A stretch of 64,000 nt of DNA from Perca fluviatilis (taxonomy: Eukaryota; Chordata; Actinopteri; Perciformes; Percidae): NCBI RefSeq assembly GCF_010015445.1, contig NC_053120.1, positions 5,532,614 to 5,596,613 of the forward strand, read 5' to 3'. Shown here piece by piece: positions 21,360 to 32,473 of this stretch. How positions within the stretch are numbered: the first letter of the stretch is position 1; the number at the start of each line of letters is the position of its first letter. A program made the translations under genes and the position numbers. The notes below the pieces were generated by a model. The model made no database searches. It saw nothing but the letters and a program-made list of their open reading frames with translations, and was not told the DNA's origin.

Positions 21360-22712
21360 AGGTGCAATATGTAATATTGTATGTAATACTGGCAGCTAGC
21401 GGTTAAAATAGTTACTGCACTACCAATTCAAAATACTGGAGAGTCGTTTCCCCCCGCCCCCTCCTGCCCAGACTCGAAGTTCACGGGGGTTGCCAGGCTG
21501 AGACCGCAGCATTCACAACAATGTTGCTAGACACTTTTCTCACATAGCCAGACATTACTCCACAGCACAGCGGAGTAGCTAACGTTAGATGCTAGTCTCA
21601 CATAGCCAGACATTACTCCACAGCACAGCGGAGTCTTTTATATATGTCAATGAGCGGAGTAGCTAACGTTAGATGCTGGCTATATTGACAGTCATAAAAG
21701 CCCGTGGAGCTCTGTAACCAACTGACAGACACACTTTTTCGGCTTAAAATTACAGTATGAACCGCTAAAAACACAACAACCTCACCGTCCTCTCCACACG
21801 CCAGTCAGGCACACTTCCTCGGCTTAGAATTACAATACGAAACGCTAAAAATACTACTAGCTACCTTGCCGACGGAACTTAGAATTACGACAACAATCGC
21901 TAAACACACTGCAAACTCACAGTCCTCTCTTCCCGATTTACAGCCCCCCTCTCGTGGCTTAAAATAACTCACCGTTGTCGGCTCCAGCCGCTGAACTACA
22001 CGTTGTAAACAGCCATGGGCTGCTTGCCTGGTCCTCCTGGTAACGTTAGCAGTTAACAGGGTTAGTATGGCGGCGTTAGCCAGGACCAGTCGGGATCACT
22101 TTACTGGCTGTGTCTCAATTGTTTTTGCGAGTAACCAACTCGGGTACTCTAGCTATATAATTCAATGTGAGTACACAAATGTTGAAATGACATAAAATGC
22201 CCGTCCCTAGTGGCTGGGATAAATTAGCCTGAAGCTATGCTTACCTGTTCAGGAGGAAATAAGCCAATTCTGCGTCCTTTTGGGATCTAAGCTGTCTCCA
22301 TCTTTCAAATACATCTCCAATATTTACCAGGGGGTTGTTACGTCTCTGGTCACGCAACTGTTAATAACATGCTGTTTTCTTTTTTTTTAGGTCGGGTAGA
22401 ATCTATCTCCGTTGATCCTGTTCGTTTGTTTGCTGTACTACCGTTACAGCTGTAGCGCGCTGGGTTTACGTTTTTACAGGTATATCTGGCAACCCGGCCT
22501 GCCTGTCAAACTGGGCCGTTGATAACAACACACAGATCAAAACATAAACATAAATTCCGTCACGGAATGTAAATTTCAAAAAGAAAAAATACTGACATTA
22601 GCATTGTTGTCAGAAAAGATAGTATTTCAGTTTAACATGTTTCCTTAATATCTGATGAGGCATTGGTGTCATTTTTGGATTTATTACAGTACAAATATTA
22701 CATATTGGACCT
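21360..22712 (+). mobile_element. TTAA-flanked element, family T3 (1353 bp), nested in Harbinger element
   Basis: TTAA at 21356-21359 and 22713-22716. Ends AGGTGCAATATGTAATATT and AATATTACATATTGGACCT are inverted repeats of about 20 bp. The interior contains a tandem duplication (21535-21680) whose units resemble a worn family X hairpin end. No transposase recognised. Confidence 0.85.
21535..21680. repeat. Local tandem duplication with hairpin-like core
   Basis: The block CACATAGCCAGACATTACTC...CAGCGGAG occurs twice (from 21541 and from 21599). The block GAGTAGCTAACGTTAGATGC also occurs twice (from about 21574 and 21657). The second copy is preceded by TAGTCT, as in family X ends. Confidence 0.75.
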
Positions 22713-23166
22713 TTAAACATTAAGAACAAATTTTTATTTTAGATTTGAGTTGGATTTTATGGTGTTTATAGAACAATCATCATTCAGTACAAGCGCAAAT
22801 AGCACTGCTGGATTTAATCTTCATGATAACGTGGATGATATGGAGTGAAGAAATGTTCGTGAGACTTCAATACTTGAAAATATTACGAGTAATCTTTATT
22901 CCCACATTTACTTTCTGCAGTCTGACTTCAGTTCACCACCTCACCATCTGCGTCGCCAATTCCCATTGTCTCCAAAATGTGCGTACGCATGGGAGTATGG
23001 GAGTTTGCGTGGAGGACCGCACCTTCTCCAGTCAAGTTTGTTTTTTATAAATCACAACCTTTGCATGGGAAGTGGCGTATGCACATTTTCAGCCCGTTTA
23101 TAAATGAGACCCCAGGAACTAGTGTAAAACGTGTGCAAGAAAAAAGAAAATATGCTCCAAACTGAC

Positions 23167-24214
23167 CTAGGGCCCTATCTTGCACTCAGCATGTATCATT
23201 CCTATTTTGCACCCCATGCACAGCGGACTTTTCCCTCCATAGACGCACATCGGTAAATTAGGGAATGTATTTGTGCTCCCGGGGGCAGTTCAGCGAAAAG
23301 AGGAGGCGTGTTCTGGCGCAAACGTTACGTGGTGCTATTTTGCAGTTTCAGAAAACCGTTCCACCACTGACCAGGAAAAACCTGGTCTAAAGTCAGTGGC
23401 GCTAATCTAAAGTCAGTAGTGCGTTATTCAGATGCTATTTTAGGGGCGCATGCTTGACCATAATGTAGCTTGTGCACAACGCGCATACACTTCTCTCATC
23501 TACACGGACGCAGCAGTTCCCATTTTTGCAAACCATACGTAATTACAAAGAAAAATATTACTGAAAATGCATTTCAGGTGTTTGGATAGGTCAGGAGGCA
23601 CTTTACAGTACAGTCCTCAAAAAGTCCCAGTATTCTTTGTGGCTTGTTGTGTTTTACACAATATTTCCATGAATCATGGATGTGTTGATGACATAAATAA
23701 GGAAATATTAGAGGACTTAAGGAGACGTGATGTTGAACTACGGCGGGATCTGGTCCGGGAGTGGCAATGCGCGATGCGCTCCTGGTGGAGCGGGTGGACG
23801 GAGATGGAGTTGGGGGGAGGAGGAAGGGGCACAACAGGAGCAGGTGGTGCGTTTGGAGGCCCACGCTCCATGGCTGCAGCAGTCCTCTCCAGACTGTGGA
23901 GATGCGCCACCCAACATCGCCACCCGGCCAAGAGGGGCATTTATTACTTTGCCGCATCCCGGACAGCTCCCGCTGGCGTGCGCCAGGCAAATCCGCCGTC
24001 ATAATAGCAATCCGCCACGGAACAAGCGCGCCTGCTCTTAAAGGGGATGTGAGATGACGCTCTGATTGGTTATTTTCACGTTACGCCCAAACCACACCTA
24101 GCTACTTCAGATTTTCATTTTTCATTTTTCATTTTAGATTTGCGATCCGCCCACAAAGCTACTTGCGTTTTGCGTTTCATACTTGCGTTTCAGATCGTTA
24201 AAATAGGGCCCCTA
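23167..24214 (+). mobile_element. Second Harbinger derivative (1042 bp)
   Basis: Body 23170-24211 begins GGGCCCTATCTTGCAC and ends AAAATAGGGCCC, with CTA on both sides as a 3-bp duplication. The interior carries a C-terminal Harbinger transposase fragment at 23567-23700. The sub-terminal ATCGTTAAAATAGGGC block recurs at the end of the element at 28885-29662, so the two are related. It lies only 50 bp from the larger Harbinger element. Confidence 0.75.
23567..23790 (+). pseudogene. Harbinger transposase, C-terminal fragment
   Basis: The frame from 23567 contains RCLDRSGGTLQYSPQK and then VACCVLHNISMNHG. The 'RCLD...G.LQYSP.K...CCVLHN' pattern is the C-terminal signature of the DDE_Tnp_4 type transposase of PIF/Harbinger elements. 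After about residue 70 the frame turns into R-, W- and G-rich sequence without family resemblance. The catalytic core upstream of it is missing, so this is a deletion derivative that keeps the last part of the gene. Confidence 0.7.
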
Positions 24215-24966
24215 ATGATGTTATAAATGGTCGCATAGTTTGACAAAGTTTAACATTCGATGGTTGTGCCAAAAGCAATTGAGAAAAACTGTGAAACTAT
24301 ACCAACGTTGCTCTGTTTTCTAGGACAGCGCCCCGTCATGAACTGTGAACTCTCGCTGTGTGACCCCTCTGTGCACACTCTCCTGCCATTCAAAGTTTGA
24401 TTGCTCACATGAGCAGCCAGGCGCAGAGTCCCAGTAGGAGAAGTCGGACTGCCAGTACGACTAATGGCTATCAGTTGACCGATTCTTTTCTGTAGACAGA
24501 CAGACACAGGCATTTGTATTCAGTGGACAATGAGCCGAGTGACTGTCCTCTGTGTTTGGGACCATGTGAGTCTCAGCTGAAGCCAGCTCGGGCTGAGCTG
24601 CGAGTTTTAAAAAGGAAAAAACTAAATGGGCAGCTGGCGATTCTCTTACTACTTCGACTGATTTTCCAGCCTGATGGCTGATGGGAAAACGGAGAGGGGA
24701 CGCAAGTACAATATGTGGCGAAGCAGATGAGCCAGGATTTAGAAGTCAACTTCTTTTCACTTTCCCCAGAAAGAGCGCCAAAATGTGACGAACCTGATTA
24801 GTTGTTAGTTGTTTTTTTTAAGCTCATGTTATTTGGATGTTAACCGAACATGAAAAAAAAAAAAAGTTCACGTAGAATGCTTACTGTAAGCTTAGATTCT
24901 GGGAAAAATCATCCTGGCAGGGCTTCTGGCCAATGACCTTTAGCCACCAAGGTTTTCATAAAAATA
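24215..24966. other. Unassigned stretch
   Basis: No repeat family or gene recognised. Confidence 0.35.
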
Positions 24967-24968
24967 TA

Positions 24969-25245
24969 CACTGAACAAAATTATAAACGCAACACTTTTG
25001 TTTTTGCCCCCATTTTTCATGAGCTGAACTCAAAAGATCTAAGACTTTTTCTACGTACACAAAAGGCCTATTTCTCTCAAATATTGTTCACAAATGTGTC
25101 TAAATCTGTGATAGTGAGCCGAGATAATCCATCCACCTCACAGGTGTGGCATATCAAGATGCTGATTAGACAGCAGGAATATTGCACAGGTGTGCCTTAG
25201 GCTGGACACAAGAAAAGGCCACTCTAAAATGTGCAGTTTTACTGT
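24969..25245 (+). mobile_element. Tc1-like transposon, left-end fragment
   Basis: TA (24967-24968) is followed by CACTGAACAAAATTATAAAC and several hundred bases of the sequence typical of this Tc1-like terminal and sub-terminal region (TTCATGAGCTGAACTC, CACCTCACAGGTGTGGC). No transposase and no right end are present. Confidence 0.7.
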
Positions 25246-25476
25246 ATTTTTTGGGCATTACATAGGACAGCTGGAGACATGAAGTGAGAGAGAGATGGGG
25301 GGGATGACATGCAACAAAGGGCCACAGGTCAGAATTGAAGCTGGGGTGCACGCTCAACTACGTAAGCTGTCCAGGCGCCCCAACGGCAGGCACTAAAAAA
25401 AAAAAACGACAGGTGATTGGCTGAACAACCTGTCGATCACGTCCGCCATTGTTGTTTTGAGCGAAGAGTCGTGGCC

Positions 25477-25480
<4 letters not shown>
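25246..25480. other. Unassigned stretch before microsatellite
   Basis: Contains a short A-run (25395-25406) and the inverted words ACAGGTGATTGG and CCTGTCGATC. No assignment. Confidence 0.35.

Positions 25481-25563
<83 letters not shown>
25481..25563. repeat. (CA)n microsatellite
   Basis: About 41 CA units. It marks the truncated end of the adjacent TTAA element fragment. Confidence 0.97.
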
Positions 25564-25565
<2 letters not shown>

Positions 25566-25871
25566 CCTCATCCTCTGCTTCTGACTGGCTAGTAGTCCTT
25601 ACCTAGGTACTGTCAGGGCACGCCCTCATACTCTGCTTCTGACTGGCTAGTAGTCCTTACTTAGCTACTGCACATGTGTGACTCCCAACAAAGATGGGAC
25701 AGAAGTGAGATGTCTCACTCTGTAGCTAAAACAGAGAGCTCAACACACAGGGTGAAAAGAGCAGCTGCAGCAATGTGCAGTACAACAAAAAACCATTAAA
25801 CCATGTAAACCTGTTCTGATATAACCTCTAAATACAATCACGAACCTGAAAACGAGCATGATATGAGCACT
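25564..25871 (-). mobile_element. TTAA-flanked element, family T4, truncated copy
   Basis: Reverse complement of the left part of 33814-34740. It ends TATGAGCACT at the TTAA (25872-25875) and includes about two units of the same 58-bp minisatellite (25567-25680). The rest of the element is missing beyond the (CA)n tract. Confidence 0.85.
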
Positions 25872-25879
25872 TTAAAGCC

Positions 25880-26395
25880 TCGTGTGGGCCACCAGTGTTG
25901 GTTTGGTTTCTATTGCTTTGGGTTTGCAGCGTGAACAGAAGACTTTTTGCAAAACGACACGAGGCATTCGGACACGTATCCACATCGGTGTGGACATGGC
26001 CTCAGGGAGCGCGGAGGGAAGAGAGAGAGATTGAGAAAGACAAATGGAGGGAGGAAAGGGAACGACCGAGGAGCGAGGACTTGATGAATGTGGAGACAAA
26101 GTGAGCCGGCGTCGTTTGGCCGAGGAGCCCTTCGAGCAGCCAGCTGTTTCTCTGTTTCTCGTGCCGTGTTTACCCTCTCGTTTATTTTTAATCCATCACC
26201 GGAGCCTCAGAGGCCTCACCTCGAGGAAAGGTCAGTGAGGAAAGAGAAGGAAGGACGGAGGAAAAAAGGTGAAGTTAGGATGGAGGCAGTTGACATGACG
26301 TACTCACTTCTCCCACCCGGTGTAACGCGTGTTTTATTTCCAGTACATTTCCATCCTCGTCTGTTTGTGTGACTTTTCTATTTTTAGTATTCCAT
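25880..26395. other. Unassigned stretch
   Basis: Purine-rich parts (26010-26110, 26230-26280). Nothing else recognised. Confidence 0.35.
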
Positions 26396-27075
26396 TTGCT
26401 CATTTCAACCTCTCCTCTCCCCCGCCTCTTAATTTCTTCCTCTGTCTTCCTCCTCTGCTCTCATTTCTTCTCTCCTCTTCTCTCTTCTTTCTCCTCTGCT
26501 CTCCTGTTCTTTCCTCTTCTCCTCCTCTTCCTCCAGTCTCTCTCCTCTCCCTCTTCCTCATCTGCTCTCATTTCTTCTCTCTTGTCTCTTAATTATTGAT
26601 CAAGAAAGCACGTTTTTATTTGCTTGACCGGTTTTGTTGCGTTTAGGATTTTCTTTTTTTTGACTTGTTTTTGATTATATAATAAAGGGTCTCCTTTAAT
26701 CTCTCCTCTTCCTCTCCTCTCCTTTGCTCTAATCTTGCCTCTTTTCCTTTCTCCTCTCTTCTTTTCTCCTCTTCCTCTCCTTTGCTATCCCTCTCCTCTT
26801 TCCTTTTCTCCTCTCGTCCTCCTCTGTGCGGGCGGATGGAGAGTTGGTGATTACATTTTTGATGAAGAAAGTACATTTGTATTGTTGTGTTTTTTTTTTT
26901 TTTTTATTTTTTTTTTTTTTTGTTTGATTTTTGTGATTGTGTTTCTTCTTTGAGAAGGGTCCAATAAAGGGACTTTAAAACCCCCAAAACCTCTTCCTCT
27001 AGTCCTCTAATTTCTTCCCTCCTCTTCCTCTAACCTTCCCATTTCTTTTCTTCCTCTCCTCTCCTTCTCCTCTCA
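26396..27075. repeat. Long polypyrimidine tracts (CTCCTCTTCC-like)
   Basis: Three pyrimidine blocks (about 26400-26600, 26696-26825, 26985-27075) share CTCCTCTTCCTC words. Two related spacers separate them (AAGAAAGCACG / AAGAAAGTACA and AATAAAGGG in both), pointing to an old tandem duplication. A T-run lies at 26891-26920. Low-complexity frames here are artefacts. Confidence 0.8.
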
Positions 27076-27520
27076 CACACTAGGAGGTACTCGAGGCAAA
27101 AGTCTTCGAAATGCAATTGCTGTCACCTCCAATTTAACTCGAGCACTTTCCGAAATCCAATCTTACTTCCCCATAGTTTCTTTCTTTCTCTCTTTCCCTT
27201 TAATCCGCTGGATATTCTTGTTCTGAATTTTAAGTGGGCTCAGACTTTCTCAGCGGGATATCTCTGTTTATTTCTGCATTCTCTCTGAAGGCCATACGGA
27301 TGGAGTGAACATTTTCTCTCTCTCTCTCTCTGTTGCTCACGGCTACTCCAGGCTGGAGTAAAGTACATTTTTAGCAGTGTGATTAAACTCCCAGAACAAG
27401 AGTGGAAGTTTACTCTGCAGCAGCTCATCCCAGCTCACTATGGACTCCCTTTTAGGATCCAAAGTCTTTAATCTGCAAATCAAATAGACTTGGGGAATTT
27501 TTGGGGGTTAGTCAGACACA
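27076..27520. other. Unassigned stretch
   Basis: Includes a (CT)n run (27318-27332). No gene recognised. Confidence 0.4.
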
Positions 27521-27524
27521 TAAT

Positions 27525-27722
27525 ACATTACATTACATGTCATTTAGCTGACGCTTTTATCCAAAGCAACTTACAATTGCTATATATGTCTGAGGTCGCA
27601 CGCCTCTGTAGCAACTAGGGGTCGTCTTGCTCAGGGACACATTGGTTGATGTATCACAGCGGGAATCGAACCCAGGTCTCCCACACCAAAGGCATGTGTC
27701 GAATCCACCGAGCCATCACCAC
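27525..27722 (-). mobile_element. tRNA-related SINE-like element
   Basis: CATTACATTACATGTCATTT, GCTGACGCTTTTATCCAAAG and GGGAATCGAACCC are the hallmark blocks of a widespread fish interspersed repeat. GGGAATCGAACCC is a reversed B-box-like word, so the element probably reads on the minus strand. Confidence 0.6.
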
Positions 27723-28884
27723 CACCGTCACCAATATTGCTTTTAAATATACAAACTTACTGTAATACACTGATTTACTGATAACGCACACATAGTTGCC
27801 AATTTGTTATATGGCAACAAATGATAATTTGTATTATAAAACTCTGAGGAGCCCCTAAGGGTAGAGTTTGTAGTTTCTGGTTTTTGAGCTGAAACTTCAG
27901 GACTCCAAACTGCTGCAACCAACTTCCGCAGAATGCAGAAACCGTTAACTGGATGTCGCGCTGCCTTCGGCGCTTGTCAGCTTCAAAGGTTAAGCCGGGA
28001 GAAAAGTTGCTGCGTCTCCGGATTCCGAGACATTTCTCTTGACTTTGAAGGTGACAGCCACCGAGGGCGGCGTGACATTCAAGTTATTATGATACCCTGG
28101 TGGTAATGGAGGATAAATACCCTGCTGTAGTTTCAAATGCTGTCAGTAATTACTTTTACATGCACTGACCATTCCGGTTTCTGCCCTTATTCGAAAAAAC
28201 AATTTTCAGACTAAGCTGTTGACATGGCTAATGAAAATTGATATTCCGCTAATATTCTCGTTTACATGCAGCTGTGCAAAAAAGGATTTACTGCCGGTGG
28301 AACACTTGTTGGACTGTTCAAACACAGCCTTCGCTATTCGATGTTTGTGCATGTCCAAAAACCTGATCTAAATCTTTTCATCGTGTTTAATAACCCTCGT
28401 ATTGTCTTTCCGTCGGCCATATTTTGGCAATTATCGACACTTTATTGATGTTTTTTTTGTCGCTTTTGACTCTCTTATTTTGACTGTTTTAACGCTTTTG
28501 ATGATTTTCTCTGACAATTTTGGCATTTTTTGGGACCCTTTTTTGGACGGTTTTAGCGCTTTTGAGGCTTTCTGTGTCCATGCACTTTCCTATACATACT
28601 CACCTGCTGTCCTCCTCTGGTTTGCCTCTTTGCAAAGCATAAAGTATGAATGATTACCTAATTCTGTGTCACATATAGGCTTCTAGCCAACTTCATTCAG
28701 TTATTTTTGGGAAATTTGGTTGAAAGAAACCCAGATATAGATATAGAAACTTTGAAAACGGATCACCTGACCCGAGGAAAACAGGAGGGTTAAAGGTATG
28801 TGTGTTTCTCGCCTTCCACCGGGAATGTGGTCTTTTTCTTTTGGGCATGATGAAACTGGATACACATTAGAGCGCTGTCTTGCA
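27723..28884. other. Unassigned stretch
   Basis: Around 28150-28280, TTTTACATGCACTG and TTTACATGCAGCTG suggest part of a worn MITE. No complete ends found. Confidence 0.35.
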
Positions 28885-29662
28885 CCTGCCCCAGCGCAAA
28901 GCCTGACGCAAAGGCCCGACGCAAAGCCTGACGCAAGTGTCTTTGCTAGTTTAAGACCGATGCAGTTGTCAGTTTCCCGTCCAGCGCCCACGTCGTTTAA
29001 ACAGCAAATGTACTTGCGCCCATCTTTGCGCCCATGGGCGTGCTGGTCTTACAGGGAGGTGTGTTCAGGTGCATTCTGGGTGTATTGCTATCTTGAGGCA
29101 GCGGGAAGTGATCGCGCCATTGACCAACAAAAACCTGGTCTAAAGTCAATAACGCAGCATTTCATTGTTATTTTAACAGAGCATTAGTAAAATGCTCCTA
29201 GGCTTATGCACAGCACGCACACTATGCTTGTTACACACACAGGGACGCACACCAGCACACAAACGTGCAAAAGATTACAAAGAAAAATATTACAATGTGA
29301 AATATGATATGATACGCTTGCGTGCTTTCACCTCACACACGAGCAGATCAGTTTCTTTTCCTGAAAATCTCTCCCTTCTGCTCAGCAAATCCTCCATCAT
29401 AACAGCAATGCTCCAAGGTCCAAACACGCCTGGCTTTTAAAGGGAATGGGAGATGATCTCTGATTGGTTGATTGCATGTCACGCCCAAAACGCACCTCTG
29501 ATTAATGAAGACACTAAGTACAACCCTTTAGAACCAGGCGCCCGGCGCACAGACCCTTTTTTCCGCCGTCAAACTCGCAAAAGTGGATTCGTAAACACAC
29601 CCTAAACGCACCTGCGCCAGACACTTCACGGCGTGCGCTTAGATCGTTAAAATAGGGCACGA
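28885..29662. mobile_element. Harbinger-like non-autonomous derivative
   Basis: Shares AACCTGGTCTAAAGTCA, AAAGAAAAATATTACA and the terminal ATCGTTAAAATAGGGC block with 23170-24211. A local GCAAAGCCTGACGCAA repeat occurs near its start. No transposase frame is recognisable. The left boundary is approximate. Confidence 0.65.
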
Positions 29663-30313
29663 AGACTCGGATTCAGAGGAAACTCCATCACCAAATGAAG
29701 TCGATGGACTCGGCAGCTTCTGTAATTTCTTTGCTGCTATAGCTTCGAGGCGACATTTTATATTGCCTTCACTGTTGGAAAGAAGTCATCTACAAAACAT
29801 TATGGGATAGCATTTAGTCTTTCTTATTGTATTAACTTTTCAGGCTGGTTCCACACCCATGAATCGCCACTCAATCCCCTATTTGTTCAGTGATTCAAAT
29901 CTAGTGCTGCGTTCATTGACAGCTGTTCTCCCAGTTAATATAAAATGATAATACCGCATTTCTGATCGTTTCTGTCAGAGCCAGAAAAACAGCAGCAGAA
30001 AAATGTCCACAAAAACAGGTGACAAACGCAAGTGGAATTGTTGCAGCTGTGCAGGTCGTTGAAAGTCGACTTACACAAACATGCAGCATATTTGTTGTTC
30101 TACCTTCTCACAGACAGAAAATAGCTTACATGAACGTGTTTAACATTAAGCTGGAAGATTTAAGTGAAACTAAATGGCAATTTAGTCAGAGTATCAGGCT
30201 AGGTTTGTAAATTGAACAGCTGCATAAAGAGCTAACTGTACAGTATATTAAAACATTAAAGTTCCATCTGTGAAGGAACGTGTGATTTCATACAGAAATA
30301 GATTTCACATGGG

Positions 30314-30315
<2 letters not shown>
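29663..30315. other. Unassigned stretch
   Basis: Nothing recognised except a 26-bp word (30288-30313) that recurs at 32789-32814. Confidence 0.4.

Positions 30316-30381
<66 letters not shown>
30316..30381. repeat. (GT)n microsatellite
   Basis: About 33 GT units. Confidence 0.97.
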
Positions 30382-30382
<1 letters not shown>

Positions 30383-30499
30383 AAGTCCAGGTTGCGAGGT
30401 GTGATCTGACATTTGTGCATGCGATCATGTGACGTCATTTCTTCCTCGTTTTTTTCTGTCGTTCCCTCAGCTGACATCTCCTCTTCCTCTCCTGTCACT

Positions 30500-32142
30500 T
30501 ACAGTGCCTTGCGAAAGTATTCGGCCCCCTTGAACTTTTCGACCTTTTGCCACATTTCAGGCCTCAAACATAAAGATATAAAACTGTAATTTTTTGTGAA
30601 GAATCAACAACAAGTGGGACACAATCATGAAGTGGAACGAAATTTATTGGATATTTCAAACCTTTTAAACAAATAAAAAACTGAAATATTGGGTGCAAAA
30701 TTATTCAGCCCCCTTAAGTTGAATACTTTGTAGCCCCCCTCCTTTGCTGCGATTACAGCTGTAAGTCGCTTGGGGTATGTCTCTATCAGTTTTGCACATC
30801 AAGAGACTGACATTTTTGCCCATTCCTCCTTGCAAAAGCCGGCCGCTCGAGCTCAGTGAGGTTGGATGGAGAGCGTTTGTGAACAGCAGTTTTCAGTTCT
30901 TTTCCACAGATTCTCGATTGGATTCAGGTCTGGACTTTGACTTGGCCATTCTAACACCTGGATATGTTTATTTGTGAACCATTCCATTGTAGATTTTGCT
31001 TTATGTTTTGGATCATTGTCTTGTTGGAAGACAAATCTCCGTCCCAGTCTCAGGTCTTTTGCAGAAACTCCATCAGGTTTTCTTCCGGAAATGGTCCTGT
31101 ATTTGGCTCCATCCATCTTCCCATCAATTTTAACCATCTTCCCTGTCCCTGCTGAAGAAAAGCAGGCCCAAACCATGATGCTGCCACCACGTTTGACAGT
31201 GGGGATGGTTTGTTCAGGGTGATGAGCTGTGTTGCTTTTACGCCAAACATAACGTTTTGCATTGTTGCCAAAAAGTTCGATTTTGGTTTCATCTGACCAC
31301 AGCACCTTCTTCCACACGCGTTTGGGTGTCTCTCCCAGGTGGCTTTTGGCAAACTTTAAACGACACTTTTATATGGATATCTTTAAGAAATGGCTTTCTT
31401 CTTGCCACTCTTCCCAAAGGCCAGATTTGTGCAGTATACGACTGATTGTTGTCCTATGGACAGAGTCTCCCACCTCAGCTGTAGATCTCTGCAGTTCATC
31501 CAGAGTGATCATGGGCCTCTTGGCTGCATCTCTGATCAGTCTTCTCCTTGTATGAGCTGAAAGTTTAGAGGGACGGCCGGGTCTTCGTAGATTTGTAGTG
31601 GTCTGATACTCCTTCCATTTCAATATTATCGCTTGCACAGTGCTCCTTGGGATGTTTAAAGCTTGGGAAATCTTTTTGTATCCAAATCCGGCTTTAAACT
31701 TCTCCACAACAGTATCTCGGACCTGCCTGGTGTGTTCCTTGTTCTTCATGATGCTCTCTGCGCTTTACACGGACCTCTGAGACTATCACAGAGCAGGTGC
31801 ATTTATACGGAGACTTGATTACACACAGCTGGATTCTATTTATCATCATTAGTCATTTAGGTCAACATTGGATCATTCAGAGATCCTCACTGAACTTCTG
31901 GAGAGAGTTTGCTGCACTGAAAGTAAAGGGGCTGAATAATTTTGCACGCCCACTTTTTCAGTTTTTTATTTGTTAAAAAAGTTTGAAATAGCCAATGAAT
32001 TTCGTTCCACTTCATAATTGGGACCCACTTGTTGTTGATTCTTCACAAAAAATTACAGTTTTATATCTTTATGTTTGAGGCCTGAAATGTGGCAAAAGGT
32101 CGAAACGTTCAAGGGGGCCGAATACTTTCGCAAGGCACTGTA
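30500..32142 (-). mobile_element. Complete Tc1-like transposon (1639 bp)
   Basis: Body 30502-32140 starts CAGTGCCTTGCGAAAG and ends CTTTCGCAAGGCACTG, with TA on each side (30500-30501, 32141-32142), the Tc1/mariner target. The terminal inverted repeats are about 210 bp and differ at only a handful of positions, so the insertion is fairly recent. The transposase is on the minus strand and has two inactivating lesions. Confidence 0.96.
30715..31749 (-). pseudogene. Tc1-like transposase (DD34E), lightly damaged
   Basis: The frame opens MKNKEHTRQVRDTVVEKF at 31749. It has a paired-type helix-turn-helix region (residues about 1-60) and a GRPS basic linker (LRRPGRPSKLS). A TAA stop interrupts the frame at 31366-31371. 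Reading continues in the same frame with LKFAKSHLGE, then WSDETK (first catalytic D), FQQDNDPKH (second D) and SPDLNPIENLW (catalytic E). There are 34 residues between the last two, the DD34E spacing of Tc1. Right after PIENLW an extra A in an A-run shifts the frame, and the C-terminus is lost. The family's usual length is about 340 residues and this copy would match without the two lesions. Function in the family is cut-and-paste at TA. Confidence 0.93.
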
Positions 32143-32430
32143 GTAACAGAAGAGAAGCAGAGACAGAGCTGTACTTTTCACTTTGAAGCAGCCCCCCCTT
32201 GCCGCCACGCTCGCATACGCGGACAGATTCCTTCTCCTCGCCTCCTGTTGTCCTCGCCGGTGGTTTTAAAGGGGAAAGCGGTTGCGAAGCGACTCCGGCA
32301 TAGCAACAGTTTTTGGTTTGGAGTGGACGGAGGTTGCAGCTCGTGTTGGGCTGTGATCAGGACAACATTGATTCATTGCTAGCACAGAAAAAGAGTGACC
32401 TGAAGGGTTGGGAGAGGGAGAAAAAGAGAG

Positions 32431-32473
<43 letters not shown>

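Larger units (their letters stand above)
19514..23115 (-). mobile_element. Harbinger-type DNA transposon with two nested insertions
   Basis: Ends GGGTCTCATTTATAAA (from 19517) and TTTATAAATGAGACCC (to 23112) are inverted repeats, flanked by CAG (19514-19516) and CAG (23113-23115). A 3-bp duplication of the CWG/TWA kind is characteristic of PIF/Harbinger. A Harbinger transposase remnant lies on the minus strand at about 19768-20312. Two other transposons landed inside: the TIR element at 20441-21061 and the TTAA element at 21360-22712. Without them the host would be about 1.6 kb, which suggests the rest of its genes was already lost. Confidence 0.85.
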
